Source of the DNA: a virus
DNA length: 43,092 bases
Virus record (IMG/VR): IMGVR_UViG_3300048804_000034
Coordinates: 1 to 43,092 of that record
Reading direction: 5' to 3' (one strand)
The position numbers and the translations under genes were made by a program. Positions within the stretch are counted from its first letter, which is position 1, and every line of letters starts with the position of its first letter. Positions 23,759-32,262 of the stretch are shown here, one piece after another. The notes under the pieces were generated by a model, which was not told the DNA's origin, did not search any database, and saw only the letters and a program-made list of their open reading frames with translations.

Positions 23759-24381
23759 CAGTCGTGCGTCCTCCCGATGCTCACGTTCGCGGTGCCACCA
23801 GGACGCCAGACGGACGGTGCCCGCAGCATCCCTAGCTCGACCATCTTCTTCCGAAGTTGCATGTGGTCGAAGACGTCGCTGCGCACGCGCGCTCGCGTGA
23901 TGGCCAGGCCCTTGGGAGTCAGCCGGTTGGCCTCCCTCCAGTCTGACTGGGAGACGTGAAACTTCTTGCACGGCTGGCCGTAGACGTCACGAACGTCAAG
24001 GGTCTCCAGGAGGAACTCCTGCGTGGCTGGAAGGTCGGCCTTGCGCATCATATCCAACTTGGTATCGCAGGTGAGCTTGTCCGTCAGCAGGGGGAGCCTG
24101 GCCTCCATGAGCATCGCGTTGATGATCGGGAGGTCGTGCATGCGGATGTAGTGCCCCGTCACCATGTCGGCCTGGTTGTAGCGCTCGCAGAAGCGACGGA
24201 GGATCTCCGGACCTTCCATTTCCCCCAAGAGGTCGACTTGCATCGAGCCAAGATCATCTGCCCAGCACGAAGCGATGGACGTGATCTCTGCCGTGGGGAT
24301 TTCAGGCACCCAGTAAGACAGCGGTCGATTTTCAATGTCAAAGTCAAGCGTTCTGAATACGCGTCCTTGAAGGAAGGTCAT
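23758..24381 (-). CDS. DnaQ-like 3'-5' exonuclease (DEDD)
   Basis: A 207-residue protein. ATG 24381 is in a TGATG overlap. It has FDIENRP (D15, E17) as Exo I, TGHYIRMHDLPIINAML as Exo II, and a D-rich LTCDTKLDMM region and further basic helices as candidates for Exo III. It should remove 3' nucleotides from DNA or RNA, for example for proofreading or DNA recycling. The DNA polymerase two genes away already has its own exonuclease domain, so this is an additional activity. An HNH gene is spliced directly upstream. Confidence 0.7.
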   Translation of the reverse strand: MTFLQGRVFRTLDFDIENRPLSYWVPEIPTAEITSIASCWADDLGSMQVDLLGEMEGPEILRRFCERYNQADMVTGHYIRMHDLPIINAMLMEARLPLLTDKLTCDTKLDMMRKADLPATQEFLLETLDVRDVYGQPCKKFHVSQSDWREANRLTPKGLAITRARVRSDVFDHMQLRKKMVELGMLRAPSVWRPGGTANVSIGRTHD

Positions 24382-24722
24382 CAATGGGTCTCCAGGTACA
24401 CTGCCATCGCTCGTAGTATACGAGGATCATCACGAGCGGAAGCTAGAGCCGAGTTGCATGCAGCGCAGAGTAGGCCTCGAACCCTGTCAGTTATATGGTC
24501 GTGGTCGACAGACAGACCTTCTCGAACAACACCCATGCGATCTTTACGGGTCTCAACTTCACCACAGATGGCACAAACGCCACCCTGATCCTGAAGCATT
24601 TGCTCGTAATCAGTGCCTGCCAAGCCGTACTTCCATTTCCTCGTATACGCTGCGCCCGCTCTGGGATGTAGTCTCCACCAAACAGTCATGTAGGCTGGAT
24701 CGTCCCGTGCTGGAAGAGTCAT
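24381..24722 (-). CDS. Endonuclease VII-type HNH nuclease 3
   Basis: A 113-residue protein with CAICGEVETRKD, LSVDHDHITDRVRG and LLCAACNSALASARDDP, the endonuclease VII order, ending in a helix (RAMAVYLETH) like the one at 655. A basic N-terminus includes YTRKWKYGL. It overlaps both neighbours by one to four bases and splits the replication operon, as expected of a mobile intergenic nuclease. The DNA is AT-richer than its neighbours. Confidence 0.85.
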   Translation of the reverse strand: MTLPARDDPAYMTVWWRLHPRAGAAYTRKWKYGLAGTDYEQMLQDQGGVCAICGEVETRKDRMGVVREGLSVDHDHITDRVRGLLCAACNSALASARDDPRILRAMAVYLETH

Positions 24723-24925
24723 TCTTGAGACTCACCTGTCACGAGCTTCAGGGCAAGTGTGGGGATCGTCCCTGCCTGCAGTTGCAGATCGAAATCTGCC
24801 AACCGTCGGTTCAGAACAACGTTGATCTCCGCATCGGCATTGAGGGAGTGCTTCAAACGGATCTCGGCACGCGTCACCCTGGCGATGGCCAGACGTGCCA
24901 TTTCGATGGTGGTCTTTTCGCTCAT
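24719..24925 (-). CDS. Small helical protein, unknown function
   Basis: A 68-residue charged helical protein with ATGA overlaps at both ends. ARLAIARVTRAEIRLKHSL and a later acidic region suggest two helices. Not recognised. It lies between DNA polymerase and the exonuclease, so a replication accessory role is possible. Confidence 0.5.
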   Translation of the reverse strand: MSEKTTIEMARLAIARVTRAEIRLKHSLNADAEINVVLNRRLADFDLQLQAGTIPTLALKLVTGESQE

Positions 24926-25092
24926 GGGTTCAGTCTCCGCTTTTGCATCTGTCGTTCGCCACTCAGGATGCCACTCGTTGTGGCTCTCCAGTGCATGGCG
25001 TACTCTGTACGGGAGTGCGAAGCACGGTACCGTCGAGACCGGGATCTCCCCTTCTCGCTCGTGTTGTATTTCGCGTACTTCGGATCGGTCAT
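24922..25092 (-). CDS. Small basic protein, unknown function
   Basis: A 56-residue protein. ATG 25092 overlaps the polymerase stop (ATGA); a longer in-frame start would run into the polymerase gene. It is rich in Arg, Ser and Lys (EKGRSRSRRYRASHSR), so nucleic-acid binding is likely. No family recognised. Confidence 0.5.
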   Translation of the reverse strand: MTDPKYAKYNTSEKGRSRSRRYRASHSRTEYAMHWRATTSGILSGERQMQKRRLNP

Positions 25093-27455
25093 CGGGGTAT
25101 CTTCTTCAGATCTTCGTTCGCCAGTGTTGAACCCATCTTCAGGTCTGCCACCAGCGGTAGACCGTGCCAAATCTCTGGAGGCTCCTCCATTATGGCACGG
25201 ATCTGTGCGGCTACACGCACTGAGACGTCCTTTCGTACTTCCACCAGGACGGAGTCATGAACGATTGAGATGAGCACGGCCTCACTCGGGTCGAGGATCT
25301 GGCTGATCCGGTTAAAGGCCATCAAGTTGATGTCACTGGCGACCGACTGAACAGGAGTATTGACTGCCTGTCGGTGCATCGACTTAATGGTTGCGGAGTC
25401 ACCACGCATCAAGAAGAACCTGCGACGTCGACCGAAGGCGGAATCCGTGTAGCGCTTCTCGCTGGCCTCGATCTTCGTTCGTTCGATCCAGTCCCGCAGG
25501 ACGGGAAAGCCTGTCATCCAGGAATCGATGTACTCCTCGGCTTCCTCAATCGACCATCGCTTCATACCGAGGTCTTCGACTGCGTACGTCATCTCCTTAC
25601 CCTTGGAGATAGCCCAGCCCGATCTGCCGTACAGAATACCGAACGAAAGTGCCTTCGCCATAAATCGCTCTTCCTCAACGACCACAGCAGGATCCTTACC
25701 AAACAGCATCGCAGCCACTTCGAGGTGCAGGTCGCGTCCATCCTTGTAGACCTGGCAGAGATCCGGATCCTGGCTGAGCATCGCTGCGGTCCGCAGTTCT
25801 AGCTGCGAATAGTCAGCCTCCAGCAGCAGCCATCCCTCGCGTGCGCGTATCGCCTTCCGAACAGGTGTCATCGACCCATACTTCGGCACGGCTTGCATGT
25901 TGGGCGTGGAGGAGGAGAGACGTCCCGTCGTGCTTCCAGCGATATTGAAACTTGGATGCATCCTGCCATCGGTGGAGACGGCATCCAGCCAACCCTGAAC
26001 GTACGTGGAAAGGTGCTTGCTGTCCTGCCTCCAGGCCAGGATCGACATGAGGAAGCGAGCATCGTGATGACGGTTAGCCTTGGCGAATCGCACAATCAAC
26101 TGTTCCAGTTCAGCCTCGCCCGTGGGGGTCTTCGTCTTCCGTCGTGATGCTCTACCCCCGGAGACTCGCCCTGGCCAATCGCGCTCGGTCACACCGAACT
26201 GCTCCTTGATGATCTTCACCAACTGCGCAGGGGAGCCTGGCTGGAAGACCTTGCCCGCTGTTGCCCAGGGCTGAAGGGCTGCTGTACGTCGCTCAAGCCT
26301 ACGTTCCAACCGACGCTTGTCTACGAGCAGGTGATCGACGTCGACGGGGATCCCTGTGAGTTCTGCCTCGGCCAGGGCAAGGGTAGCTGGCATGAGGATC
26401 TCGTCATGGACGCGAAGGAGACTCTCGCTCTCCTGCTTGGCCTCGGGCACCAAGTCACGCCACAGGAGTGCCGTGATCCGGCAGTCCATCGCGTGATACT
26501 GATACATCGCATTCCAGTCGTCCTCCGTGAGAGGATCAGTGCCCACGACACCAGCCAGACGAGCATGGAAGGTCTCGAAGTCGAAGTGGTAATCCGGAAC
26601 ATCGTACCTGGTCCTGGCCTGGTCCTTCAGACCGTGCGCTCGGTATCGGCTGCGCACTGGGCGTTCGTCCAGGAGGTAGTGGAGCAGCATCACATCGCCT
26701 AGTTGCGCTCCGGACCCATCGGGGAGGGCCCCCCACCAGCGTGCGAGGAACTCCAGGTCGAACTTACCGTTCTGGAAGACCACCCGTTGCCCGCTGTCGG
26801 CCCACAGTCGGTCCCACAGGGCTTCCTTCGTATACTCGCGGGTCAGCATGCCACGAGGCACGATTACGATGGGACCGTTGATCGTACCGATGCCTACGGA
26901 GAGCAGCGTGTCCACACGGGGGTTGAATCCCGTGGTCTCCACATCGCAAGAGAGCACTCGGTACGGGTCGAGGGTGGTCAGGGCTGCTGTCAGCAACTTC
27001 GGGGTGTCAGCCAGGAGGTAGTCGGGGAAGGGTACCTCGATGGGAGCCTGCTGGATCGACCACTTCAGGACGTCGCGAGCGAAGTCTCTGAACAACTCGG
27101 CGTCGACCCACACGGCTGCTGGGTCGAGCGTGGGCAGGAGGATCGCCTGCAGGACTCCGTCGTCCATCTGGACGTACTGCATGCGACCACGTTCGTCTGC
27201 CATGACGATGCGGTCCTTGTCGCCTCGGACGGCTTGGAGAGCGAGCGGGCCCATCGTGAGAATGCGGTCTGGCCAACCCAGTGCAGCGCGCAGGCCCTGG
27301 CTCTCCTTTCTGGCCTGCGCAACAGTGGTAGCGTAGACATTGAGATACGTGAGTGGTTGGTTGTGCCCAGTGCTACGGACTAGCCGCTCCAACATCTTCT
27401 TAGAGCCTGGTGAAAGGGCACCCTGCCCTTCGTGCACAACCAACCATTCGTTCAT
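25089..27455 (-). CDS. polA: Family A DNA polymerase with 3'-5' exonuclease and UDG-like N-domain
   Basis: A 788-residue replicative polymerase. Residues about 1-135 resemble a family 4/5 uracil-DNA glycosylase: SPGSKKMLERLV, YLNVYATT, ILTMGPLALQAV, and a final LPTLDPAAV where the family has an H-P-A motif. The usual catalytic or binding residues look degraded. Next is a proofreading domain with CDVETTG (about 171) and QNGKFDLEF. The polymerase domain has motif A EADYSQLELR (about 545), motif B RFMAKALSFGILYG (about 605) and motif C VHDSVLVEV (about 735). No 5' nuclease domain is present. It is the core replication enzyme of the phage. Confidence 0.95.
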   Translation of the reverse strand: MNEWLVVHEGQGALSPGSKKMLERLVRSTGHNQPLTYLNVYATTVAQARKESQGLRAALGWPDRILTMGPLALQAVRGDKDRIVMADERGRMQYVQMDDGVLQAILLPTLDPAAVWVDAELFRDFARDVLKWSIQQAPIEVPFPDYLLADTPKLLTAALTTLDPYRVLSCDVETTGFNPRVDTLLSVGIGTINGPIVIVPRGMLTREYTKEALWDRLWADSGQRVVFQNGKFDLEFLARWWGALPDGSGAQLGDVMLLHYLLDERPVRSRYRAHGLKDQARTRYDVPDYHFDFETFHARLAGVVGTDPLTEDDWNAMYQYHAMDCRITALLWRDLVPEAKQESESLLRVHDEILMPATLALAEAELTGIPVDVDHLLVDKRRLERRLERRTAALQPWATAGKVFQPGSPAQLVKIIKEQFGVTERDWPGRVSGGRASRRKTKTPTGEAELEQLIVRFAKANRHHDARFLMSILAWRQDSKHLSTYVQGWLDAVSTDGRMHPSFNIAGSTTGRLSSSTPNMQAVPKYGSMTPVRKAIRAREGWLLLEADYSQLELRTAAMLSQDPDLCQVYKDGRDLHLEVAAMLFGKDPAVVVEEERFMAKALSFGILYGRSGWAISKGKEMTYAVEDLGMKRWSIEEAEEYIDSWMTGFPVLRDWIERTKIEASEKRYTDSAFGRRRRFFLMRGDSATIKSMHRQAVNTPVQSVASDINLMAFNRISQILDPSEAVLISIVHDSVLVEVRKDVSVRVAAQIRAIMEEPPEIWHGLPLVADLKMGSTLANEDLKKIPR

Positions 27456-27458
27456 GGG

Positions 27459-27962
27459 TTAGGAGATCCGCCTCGCTCCAGGGCGCTGGACGGGAGCGTT
27501 CTGCTTCAGGGCTGCCTTGGAAGCAGGAGCATCGGAAGGCTGTTCGGGCAGGGACTTCACGACCGGGGCTGCTCCCAGCTTGTTCACCTTGCGGTCACGA
27601 TCCTGGTAGTGGCGCTGGACCGTCACCTTGATCAGAACCACGGAGCCTTCGAGGTACGGGTTGACTACGGTCTCCCCGTCTTCCGGATCCAGTTCGAGCG
27701 CTGCAGGCACCAGCCCGAAGGCGTCGAAGAACTGCTTCACGAAGCCAGCGGACTTCGGGCTGAGGCTCAGCCACTGGCTGATCTTCTTCCCCTGCAGTTC
27801 ACCATCCTCGGTGATGGTGTAGTCGACCTTGATCTGCGCGAAGTGGTCTTCGTCCTTGGCCTCCACGACGGTGAGGGCCTCCACGACTGCAGAGTAGACA
27901 CCAGCGGGGAGGAGTTCAAACTCCACTGCATCGCTGAAGTCCAGAGGAATGAGGAACGTCAT
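27459..27962 (-). CDS. Single-stranded DNA-binding protein-like (DUF669-type)
   Basis: A 167-residue protein between polymerase and the Sak4-like ATPase. A beta-rich N-domain (FELLPAGVYSAVVEALTV ... YTITEDGELQGKKISQWLSL) is followed by a flexible, Pro/Ala-rich basic C-terminus. It resembles phage DUF669 SSB-like proteins that travel with Sak4 ATPases. It should coat single-stranded DNA during replication and recombination. It overlaps the next gene upstream by ATGA. Confidence 0.65.
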   Translation of the reverse strand: MTFLIPLDFSDAVEFELLPAGVYSAVVEALTVVEAKDEDHFAQIKVDYTITEDGELQGKKISQWLSLSPKSAGFVKQFFDAFGLVPAALELDPEDGETVVNPYLEGSVVLIKVTVQRHYQDRDRKVNKLGAAPVVKSLPEQPSDAPASKAALKQNAPVQRPGARRIS

Positions 27963-28678
27963 TTGGTCTCCTTCAGGTTGGGATATCCGAGTTCGTCAAG
28001 CAACTTCGTGACGGTCGGAGTGGTGATAGCGTCCGGAGCCACGACACCCATCCGGGTGCGGGCCTTGATCCGGAAGCCTGGGTAATTGTGGAGGAGAAGG
28101 ATACGCTCCGTCCCTCCGTCTTCAAGTGTCTGCTGACCCATGTAGCCAACGATGTCGAAGATGCCTGGGGCTTCCTTGGCGAACCCTCCTTGCAGTAGTG
28201 GGACCTTGACCTTCCCCTCGTCGCGATCCAGATCTTCACCCGCCAGGGCGGTCATGAAGACGTGCAGATCGAGGGCCTTGAACTCCCTGACAAACCGGCG
28301 CATCTGGACCAGGATCTTACCCCAGTCAGCCACGGCGAGGATGTCCGGATCCGGACGCTTGCCTCCGTCTTCAAGGATGGTGAGCAGCCCGCCAGCCTGG
28401 GTCTCCGAAATGGAATCTACGCCGACGCTGCGGTACTTCGTCTTCGGGTCAGCCAGGACGCGGTAGGCCTCGTTGTAATCCTGCCAGGAGGAGATGGTAG
28501 CCACGTCCGTGTCGCGGCCCACCAGGGTCTGGACACCACCCTCGAAGTCCAGAATCAGGGCAGGGCTCGTGCGCTCGTCATCGTCCAGGGTACCGAGGAA
28601 GTAGGTCTTCCCTCCACCCGGCGCTCCGAAGATGAGTGCCTTGCACTTCACGGCTTCCTCTGGCTTGGTGATCCTCAT
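27959..28678 (-). CDS. Sak4-like RecA-core ATPase (single-strand annealing recombinase)
   Basis: A 239-residue protein. Walker A GAPGGGKT at 18-25, LILDFEGG as an early acidic strand, and SVGVDSISETQ as Walker B. Length and neighbours match the Sak4 or AAA_24 recombinases of phages, which act with an SSB partner to anneal homologous strands. It lies between the SSB-like protein and a RecB/Cas4-like nuclease, giving a complete recombination set. Confidence 0.8.
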   Translation of the reverse strand: MRITKPEEAVKCKALIFGAPGGGKTYFLGTLDDDERTSPALILDFEGGVQTLVGRDTDVATISSWQDYNEAYRVLADPKTKYRSVGVDSISETQAGGLLTILEDGGKRPDPDILAVADWGKILVQMRRFVREFKALDLHVFMTALAGEDLDRDEGKVKVPLLQGGFAKEAPGIFDIVGYMGQQTLEDGGTERILLLHNYPGFRIKARTRMGVVAPDAITTPTVTKLLDELGYPNLKETK

Positions 28679-29610
28679 TCTCGTTCCTCTCCGATTCGAT
28701 AGCCTGCGAGGATCGTATCTTCGACGTCCTCCTCATTCATCATCGAGACACAAATCGACCTGACGGGACATCCGCTGCAGTTGAACTGGCTAGGGTTGGG
28801 GTACGCACGCTCTGGGTGAAGTGCCACGGCTCGGGCATCCTTCCACTCCTCCCGAAGGTACATCTCGAACTGAATCAGTTGAGCTTCGCTTCGCGTGGTG
28901 ACGTCTCGAACGAAGAGTACGGACTCTGTGGGTTTACCGGACTTCGTCAGGGGGAGCTTCTTCAGCAGGACGTTGTAGACGACCGCGTCAAGGCGATCAC
29001 CCGTGGCCTGGTAATAAAGCCAAGCATAGCCCGTCAATTGATCATCCAGATCCAGTTGCGCAGAGGAGTGCGTGCTGGACAGGTTCTTGTGGTCAACTCC
29101 CCAAGTCTCCTCACCATGCCCGGAGATCAGGTCGAGCTTGCCAGTGAGCTTGCCATTGGTGCCTGGGATGCGAACGACGTATCGCTTCTCCACTTCTAGA
29201 GCACGGCCCAGGTCGGGGTAGTCGAACCCAGCCTTCGCATTGGCTGTGAAGTAGCCCTTGAGCATCTGCTGGCCAAGATCGCGGTGAGCGATCCAGTCAG
29301 GCTCCACGCTCGACCAGAGGAACCCTAGCTCCCCACGAGCCTTGGCTTCGGCAGCATCCCATGCCTTGTCGAAGGCTTCGAGAGTAGCCTGCTCCTTCCA
29401 GAAGCCTTCCAGGGTGTGGTAGGTCTCCAGCGCGGTGTGCATGGCGGTGCCGAACAGGTAGTACATGGCAGAGCCAGGACCCTGGAGACGGTGAACGTCA
29501 GCGAGGAACCAGCGGCGTCGACACTTGCGGAAGTACGCGCGCTCTGTGACGCTGACCTTCTTGATGCGCACGGGAGTGTAGGGCTCGCGCCCGGTCGGTA
29601 CGGTGTTCAT
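28675..29610 (-). CDS. RecB/Cas4-like PD-(D/E)XK nuclease with iron-sulfur-type cysteines
   Basis: A 311-residue protein. I chose ATG 29610 (MNTVPTG), which overlaps the upstream gene by ATGA. It shows GKLDLISG and WGVDHKNL as the D and (E/D)-x-K parts of the nuclease site, a Q-x-x-x-Y-like helix (LTGYAWLYY), an early YFRKCRRRW cysteine and a C-terminal FNCSGCPVRSIC cluster, the four-cysteine plan of Cas4 and AddB-type iron-sulfur nucleases. It should resect DNA ends for Sak4-mediated recombination. Confidence 0.85.
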   Translation of the reverse strand: MNTVPTGREPYTPVRIKKVSVTERAYFRKCRRRWFLADVHRLQGPGSAMYYLFGTAMHTALETYHTLEGFWKEQATLEAFDKAWDAAEAKARGELGFLWSSVEPDWIAHRDLGQQMLKGYFTANAKAGFDYPDLGRALEVEKRYVVRIPGTNGKLTGKLDLISGHGEETWGVDHKNLSSTHSSAQLDLDDQLTGYAWLYYQATGDRLDAVVYNVLLKKLPLTKSGKPTESVLFVRDVTTRSEAQLIQFEMYLREEWKDARAVALHPERAYPNPSQFNCSGCPVRSICVSMMNEEDVEDTILAGYRIGEERE

Positions 29611-29912
29611 GGCTGCAGCATACACCATAGGGCAGCGAACAGACCGGCTCGCTCGTCCGGACCACCAGGCTTGACAGGCTCGTCTTCGAAGCGCTCCCGG
29701 ACCCTGACGAGGAAGGACACAGCGCAGTCGTGAAAGGTGTGGTCGATCTTCCCCTTCCCCGACCGCTTACCCTGGCCGGACCCCTGGTGGATCTTCATGA
29801 TCTTGTCGCGCTCATCGTCACGAGCTATCTCCACGACGGCTGCCACCAAGGACTCCTCTCCTGCGTCCCACGTCTGGCGTCCAGGTCTTCCCCGGTAGTA
29901 GACGTACGTCAT
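29607..29912 (-). CDS. Hypothetical basic protein
   Basis: A 101-residue protein linked by overlaps on both sides. It has a Gly/Lys-rich middle (GSGQGKRSGKGK) and a VRVRERFEDEP segment. It is possibly nucleic-acid binding. Not recognised. Confidence 0.5.
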   Translation of the reverse strand: MTYVYYRGRPGRQTWDAGEESLVAAVVEIARDDERDKIMKIHQGSGQGKRSGKGKIDHTFHDCAVSFLVRVRERFEDEPVKPGGPDERAGLFAALWCMLQP

Positions 29913-30550
29913 CAGGCTTCTGCCTTCCAGAGGGCGTGCACTTCAAGCATGCGAGTGGCCACGCGCTTGAAGAGTTCGGACGCAACGAGACGCTGTCCAT
30001 GAGTGACTTCCAGCCAGTCGCTGTCTTCGAGACGGAGGAAGTTCGACAGGACCAGATCCTCGAACATCGCCTGCAGGACGAGTTGCGCGGTGGGCTCCTG
30101 AAGATCGTCCTCACCCTCAGGCTCGTACTTCGGTGCAGGGGCAGTCCAGGCTCCGTCTGCGACTGCAAGCTCCTTGGCCATCTCGATGGTCTTCTTGAAG
30201 CCAGGGGTCGGAACGGCCTCTCCGCTCGCTACCGTGGTAGCGAGCACGGCCTCCCGCATGTAGGGCTCCAAGCGAGACCCCTGCATCAGGACACGGGTCC
30301 ACCCAGGGGTCCATCCGAACTCCTGCGCGGTCACCCACTGACCGAAGAGTGTGTCGCTGGCGAACAGGCCCCTGGCCTCCACTAGAAGCTTGCCGATCTC
30401 CAGACGGGCCTCGAAGGCCTCCCTGGTACCAGCCACTCCTCGGTCGTACTGATGGAGGATCTCCGTGGCGATGTCTCCGAGTTGCCGAGTAACGTCAACG
30501 GCCTCCTTCGGGGGAATGACGACCACGGTGGATGGGATGAACTTAGGCAC
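29912..30550 (-). CDS. Hypothetical helical protein
   Basis: A 212-residue protein. I chose the GTG at 30550; an ATG seven codons upstream (30571) is possible. It overlaps the previous gene by eight bases. The main part is a series of charged helices (AVDVTRQLGDIATEILHQYD, EARLEIGKLLVEARGLF, FGQWVTAQEFGW) that loosely resemble phage proteins of the DUF3102/ParB-like helical type, where FGxW repeats occur. This similarity is weak. The context is early replication. Confidence 0.5.
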   Translation of the reverse strand: MPKFIPSTVVVIPPKEAVDVTRQLGDIATEILHQYDRGVAGTREAFEARLEIGKLLVEARGLFASDTLFGQWVTAQEFGWTPGWTRVLMQGSRLEPYMREAVLATTVASGEAVPTPGFKKTIEMAKELAVADGAWTAPAPKYEPEGEDDLQEPTAQLVLQAMFEDLVLSNFLRLEDSDWLEVTHGQRLVASELFKRVATRMLEVHALWKAEA

Positions 30551-31019
30551 GATCAAACACCTTACCTTCATATTCGGAACAGACCGGGACAGGGCAGTAG
30601 TTGCCTCCCTTGATACCGCGGGTGGTTGCATGGTGGGTTGGGCACGCCCAGGGTGCGTTGTTGAGCGCACGGACGATCAGCCGACCCTGGTCGTCAACGA
30701 CGGCCATCTCAAAGCGAGCTTGGGACTCGGTCTCCTTCTTGATCCTCTCAGCGAGGGTCACGTTCTCCTTGACCGGCGGTGGCGTCCAGCCACCCACGGG
30801 CAGACGCGCGGCTCGTTCGATCGCCTGCAGCCCTATCTCCATGTGCCTCATCTCCCCACGGATTATGGAGATAGCGTTGGCCAGGGCGTCCATTGGCATG
30901 TCCCAGGGGAAGTCGGTCTCAATCGGCCCTGCAAGGGGAGGATCGACCTGGGGTGGCGTGGTAGGGCGGTCCCCGTGGCTATCGAGCAACACGGGCGGAA
31001 TTTGCGCCTCGTGTGCCAT
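30543..31019 (-). CDS. Hypothetical protein with C-terminal zinc-like motif
   Basis: A 158-residue protein whose ATG shares a base with the upstream stop (TGATG). It has a proline-rich N-terminus, a central helix (DALANAISIIRGEMRHMEIG), and a C-terminal CPTHHATTR plus YCPVPVC stretch that could bind zinc. No family recognised. Confidence 0.5.
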   Translation of the reverse strand: MAHEAQIPPVLLDSHGDRPTTPPQVDPPLAGPIETDFPWDMPMDALANAISIIRGEMRHMEIGLQAIERAARLPVGGWTPPPVKENVTLAERIKKETESQARFEMAVVDDQGRLIVRALNNAPWACPTHHATTRGIKGGNYCPVPVCSEYEGKVFDRA

Positions 31020-31156
31020 CACACCATCCCGTCGCAGCGAGGGCAGAAGGTGGTGAGGTAGAGGGCAACTTTGACAAGCCAAAGATTGGTCAAAATCCCT
31101 TCATCCAGACAGCAGGCGCAGAGTCTGTCAAGGATGGTGAACGTCGGACGTCGCAT
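31019..31156 (-). CDS. 45-residue zinc-finger-like protein
   Basis: ATG at 31156; the stop shares a base with the next ATG (TGATG). CACCLDEG and FCPRCDG form two cysteine pairs around a hydrophobic helix. It is one of a run of tiny cysteine-pair proteins in this operon. Function unknown. Confidence 0.55.
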   Translation of the reverse strand: MRRPTFTILDRLCACCLDEGILTNLWLVKVALYLTTFCPRCDGMV

Positions 31157-31160
31157 GGTG

Positions 31161-31310
31161 TTACCTGGTCACCCAGATAGCCAGGAGGGTGAAGAAGGTC
31201 ACCCAGAAGATGCCTGCAATGATGGTGCCGTTCGCGCAGCCGCGTGCAGGTGCCAAAGGGTCTCCGTGGTTCGCACGGTACTCGCTGGATCGATCGTCCC
31301 AGGGCTTCAT
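31161..31310 (-). CDS. 49-residue single-span membrane protein
   Basis: A short soluble N-terminus is followed by one transmembrane helix (about 29-47) and a final TR. Only a weak purine-rich ribosome site (AGAGAG) precedes the ATG. A long imperfect stem-loop lies directly upstream (31327-31412), so expression may be controlled by RNA structure. Function unknown. Confidence 0.5.
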   Translation of the reverse strand: MKPWDDRSSEYRANHGDPLAPARGCANGTIIAGIFWVTFFTLLAIWVTR

Positions 31311-31326
31311 TGTTCTCTCTTTCTTT

Positions 31327-31412
31327 CCGGCAACTTGCCGGTCGGTGGAGCACGCGACCTGTCTCATTCAGGTACCCTCGGAGACAAGGCTTCGTGTGCT
31401 CCACGGACCGGC
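31327..31412 (-). repeat. Long imperfect stem-loop before a small membrane-protein gene
   Basis: Bases 31337-31353 and 31396-31412 are reverse complements at 16 of 17 positions. Inside them CCTGTCTC and GAGACAAGG also pair, with one bulged A. The 31337-31341 end of the outer arm also belongs to a second perfect palindrome, CCGGCAA-C-TTGCCGG (31327-31341), so two mutually exclusive structures are possible just upstream of ATG 31310. On the minus-strand RNA this lies in the 117-base gap 31311-31427. There is no U run, so it is not a simple terminator. Confidence 0.7.
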
Positions 31413-31427
31413 GAGGGTCCATAAAGT

Positions 31428-31808
31428 CTACTCTCCCTCTTCGTGTCCTGCAGCCCACGTTCCTGGCTCGCGTCGGGGTAGCTGCTTGCGCCAAGTGATG
31501 GTGCGCTTGCCGTTGGACCTGATCCCCTTCTTTCCAGCGAAGATGGACAGGCCCCCGGTCAGGAGGAGACGTCCCACGTGGACGTGCCCGCCGTCTTCGG
31601 ACATCAGAGAGGGCTCGTATCCGTTGGGGATGAAGACTTCGGACTCCTGGACCAGGGCTGCCTCTCCCTTGGAGCCAGCAGGGTAGGTCCGCATGATCAG
31701 CGGGGTGGTCCAGCCACGGGTGAGCTTGTTCAACTCCTTCGTGAGTTGCGCGTTCCGTACCTCGGCCGCGTGCTGGCCTGGGTGCATGAGTGCGTCGGTG
31801 AAGTTCAT
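31428..31808 (-). CDS. Hypothetical protein
   Basis: A 126-residue protein from ATG 31808, which has an AAAGGA site; longer frames upstream are not supported. It has an N-terminal helix (MHPGQHAAEVRNAQLTKELN) and a beta-rich remainder with GGHVHVGRLLLTGGLSIFAG. No family recognised. Confidence 0.5.
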   Translation of the reverse strand: MNFTDALMHPGQHAAEVRNAQLTKELNKLTRGWTTPLIMRTYPAGSKGEAALVQESEVFIPNGYEPSLMSEDGGHVHVGRLLLTGGLSIFAGKKGIRSNGKRTITWRKQLPRREPGTWAAGHEEGE

Positions 31809-31822
31809 TCTGGTTGGTCCTT

Positions 31823-32023
31823 TCAGTTGGTCCAGCAGCCGAGGCACGGGCAGCCTTCGACCTGGTTGATCCATCGGTGTCCGCATTCCTCGCAGTCGAG
31901 GGTGAGGCTCGCGAAGTGGACGTGCTCTGATCCGATGCTGTTCTCGTAGGCCCGACGTCGCTCGGCAGCCGCTTCGGCCTGTCTGCGATCGCGCCAGGGG
32001 GAGGGCTTCTCGTGACGGGTCAT
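31823..32023 (-). CDS. 66-residue zinc-ribbon-like protein
   Basis: A basic N-terminal helix is followed by CEECGHRW and CPCLGCW, two cysteine pairs arranged as a zinc ribbon. It overlaps its upstream neighbour by ATGA. Function unknown, possibly nucleic-acid binding. Confidence 0.55.
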   Translation of the reverse strand: MTRHEKPSPWRDRRQAEAAAERRRAYENSIGSEHVHFASLTLDCEECGHRWINQVEGCPCLGCWTN

Positions 32024-32262
32024 ACCAGACCGAACACAGTCTTGAGGCCATCAGGTCCACCAGCTGTTCCGTAGCGGTAGAACCATGCGTGACTGTCGAC
32101 AGCGAGGGCTAGATCAGTTACCTCAAGAACCTTGGCCAGGGCCTGAGCGTGAGTGCCATATGGCCCAGCCAGCAGCGCACGTTGCTTTCCGTTGATGACG
32201 GAGACGTAGAAGACAGCAGGTAGATTGTCTGGATCTGGTCCGTTGGGCTTGTCGGTGATCAC
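32020..32262 (-). CDS. Small hypothetical protein
   Basis: An 80-residue protein. I chose the GTG at 32262 because it overlaps the stop of the tiny upstream gene (GTGA). It is a mixed alpha/beta protein (AVFYVSVINGKQRALLAGPY, AQALAKVLEVTDLAL), similar in size to other small early phage proteins. Not recognised. Confidence 0.5.
   Translation of the reverse strand: MITDKPNGPDPDNLPAVFYVSVINGKQRALLAGPYGTHAQALAKVLEVTDLALAVDSHAWFYRYGTAGGPDGLKTVFGLV

Noticed and set aside
29617-29622. TATGCT box six bases before the RecB/Cas4-like gene start
   Set aside because: It fits the leaderless pattern, but it lies inside the upstream gene, which overlaps by ATGA, and has no -35; translational coupling explains expression.
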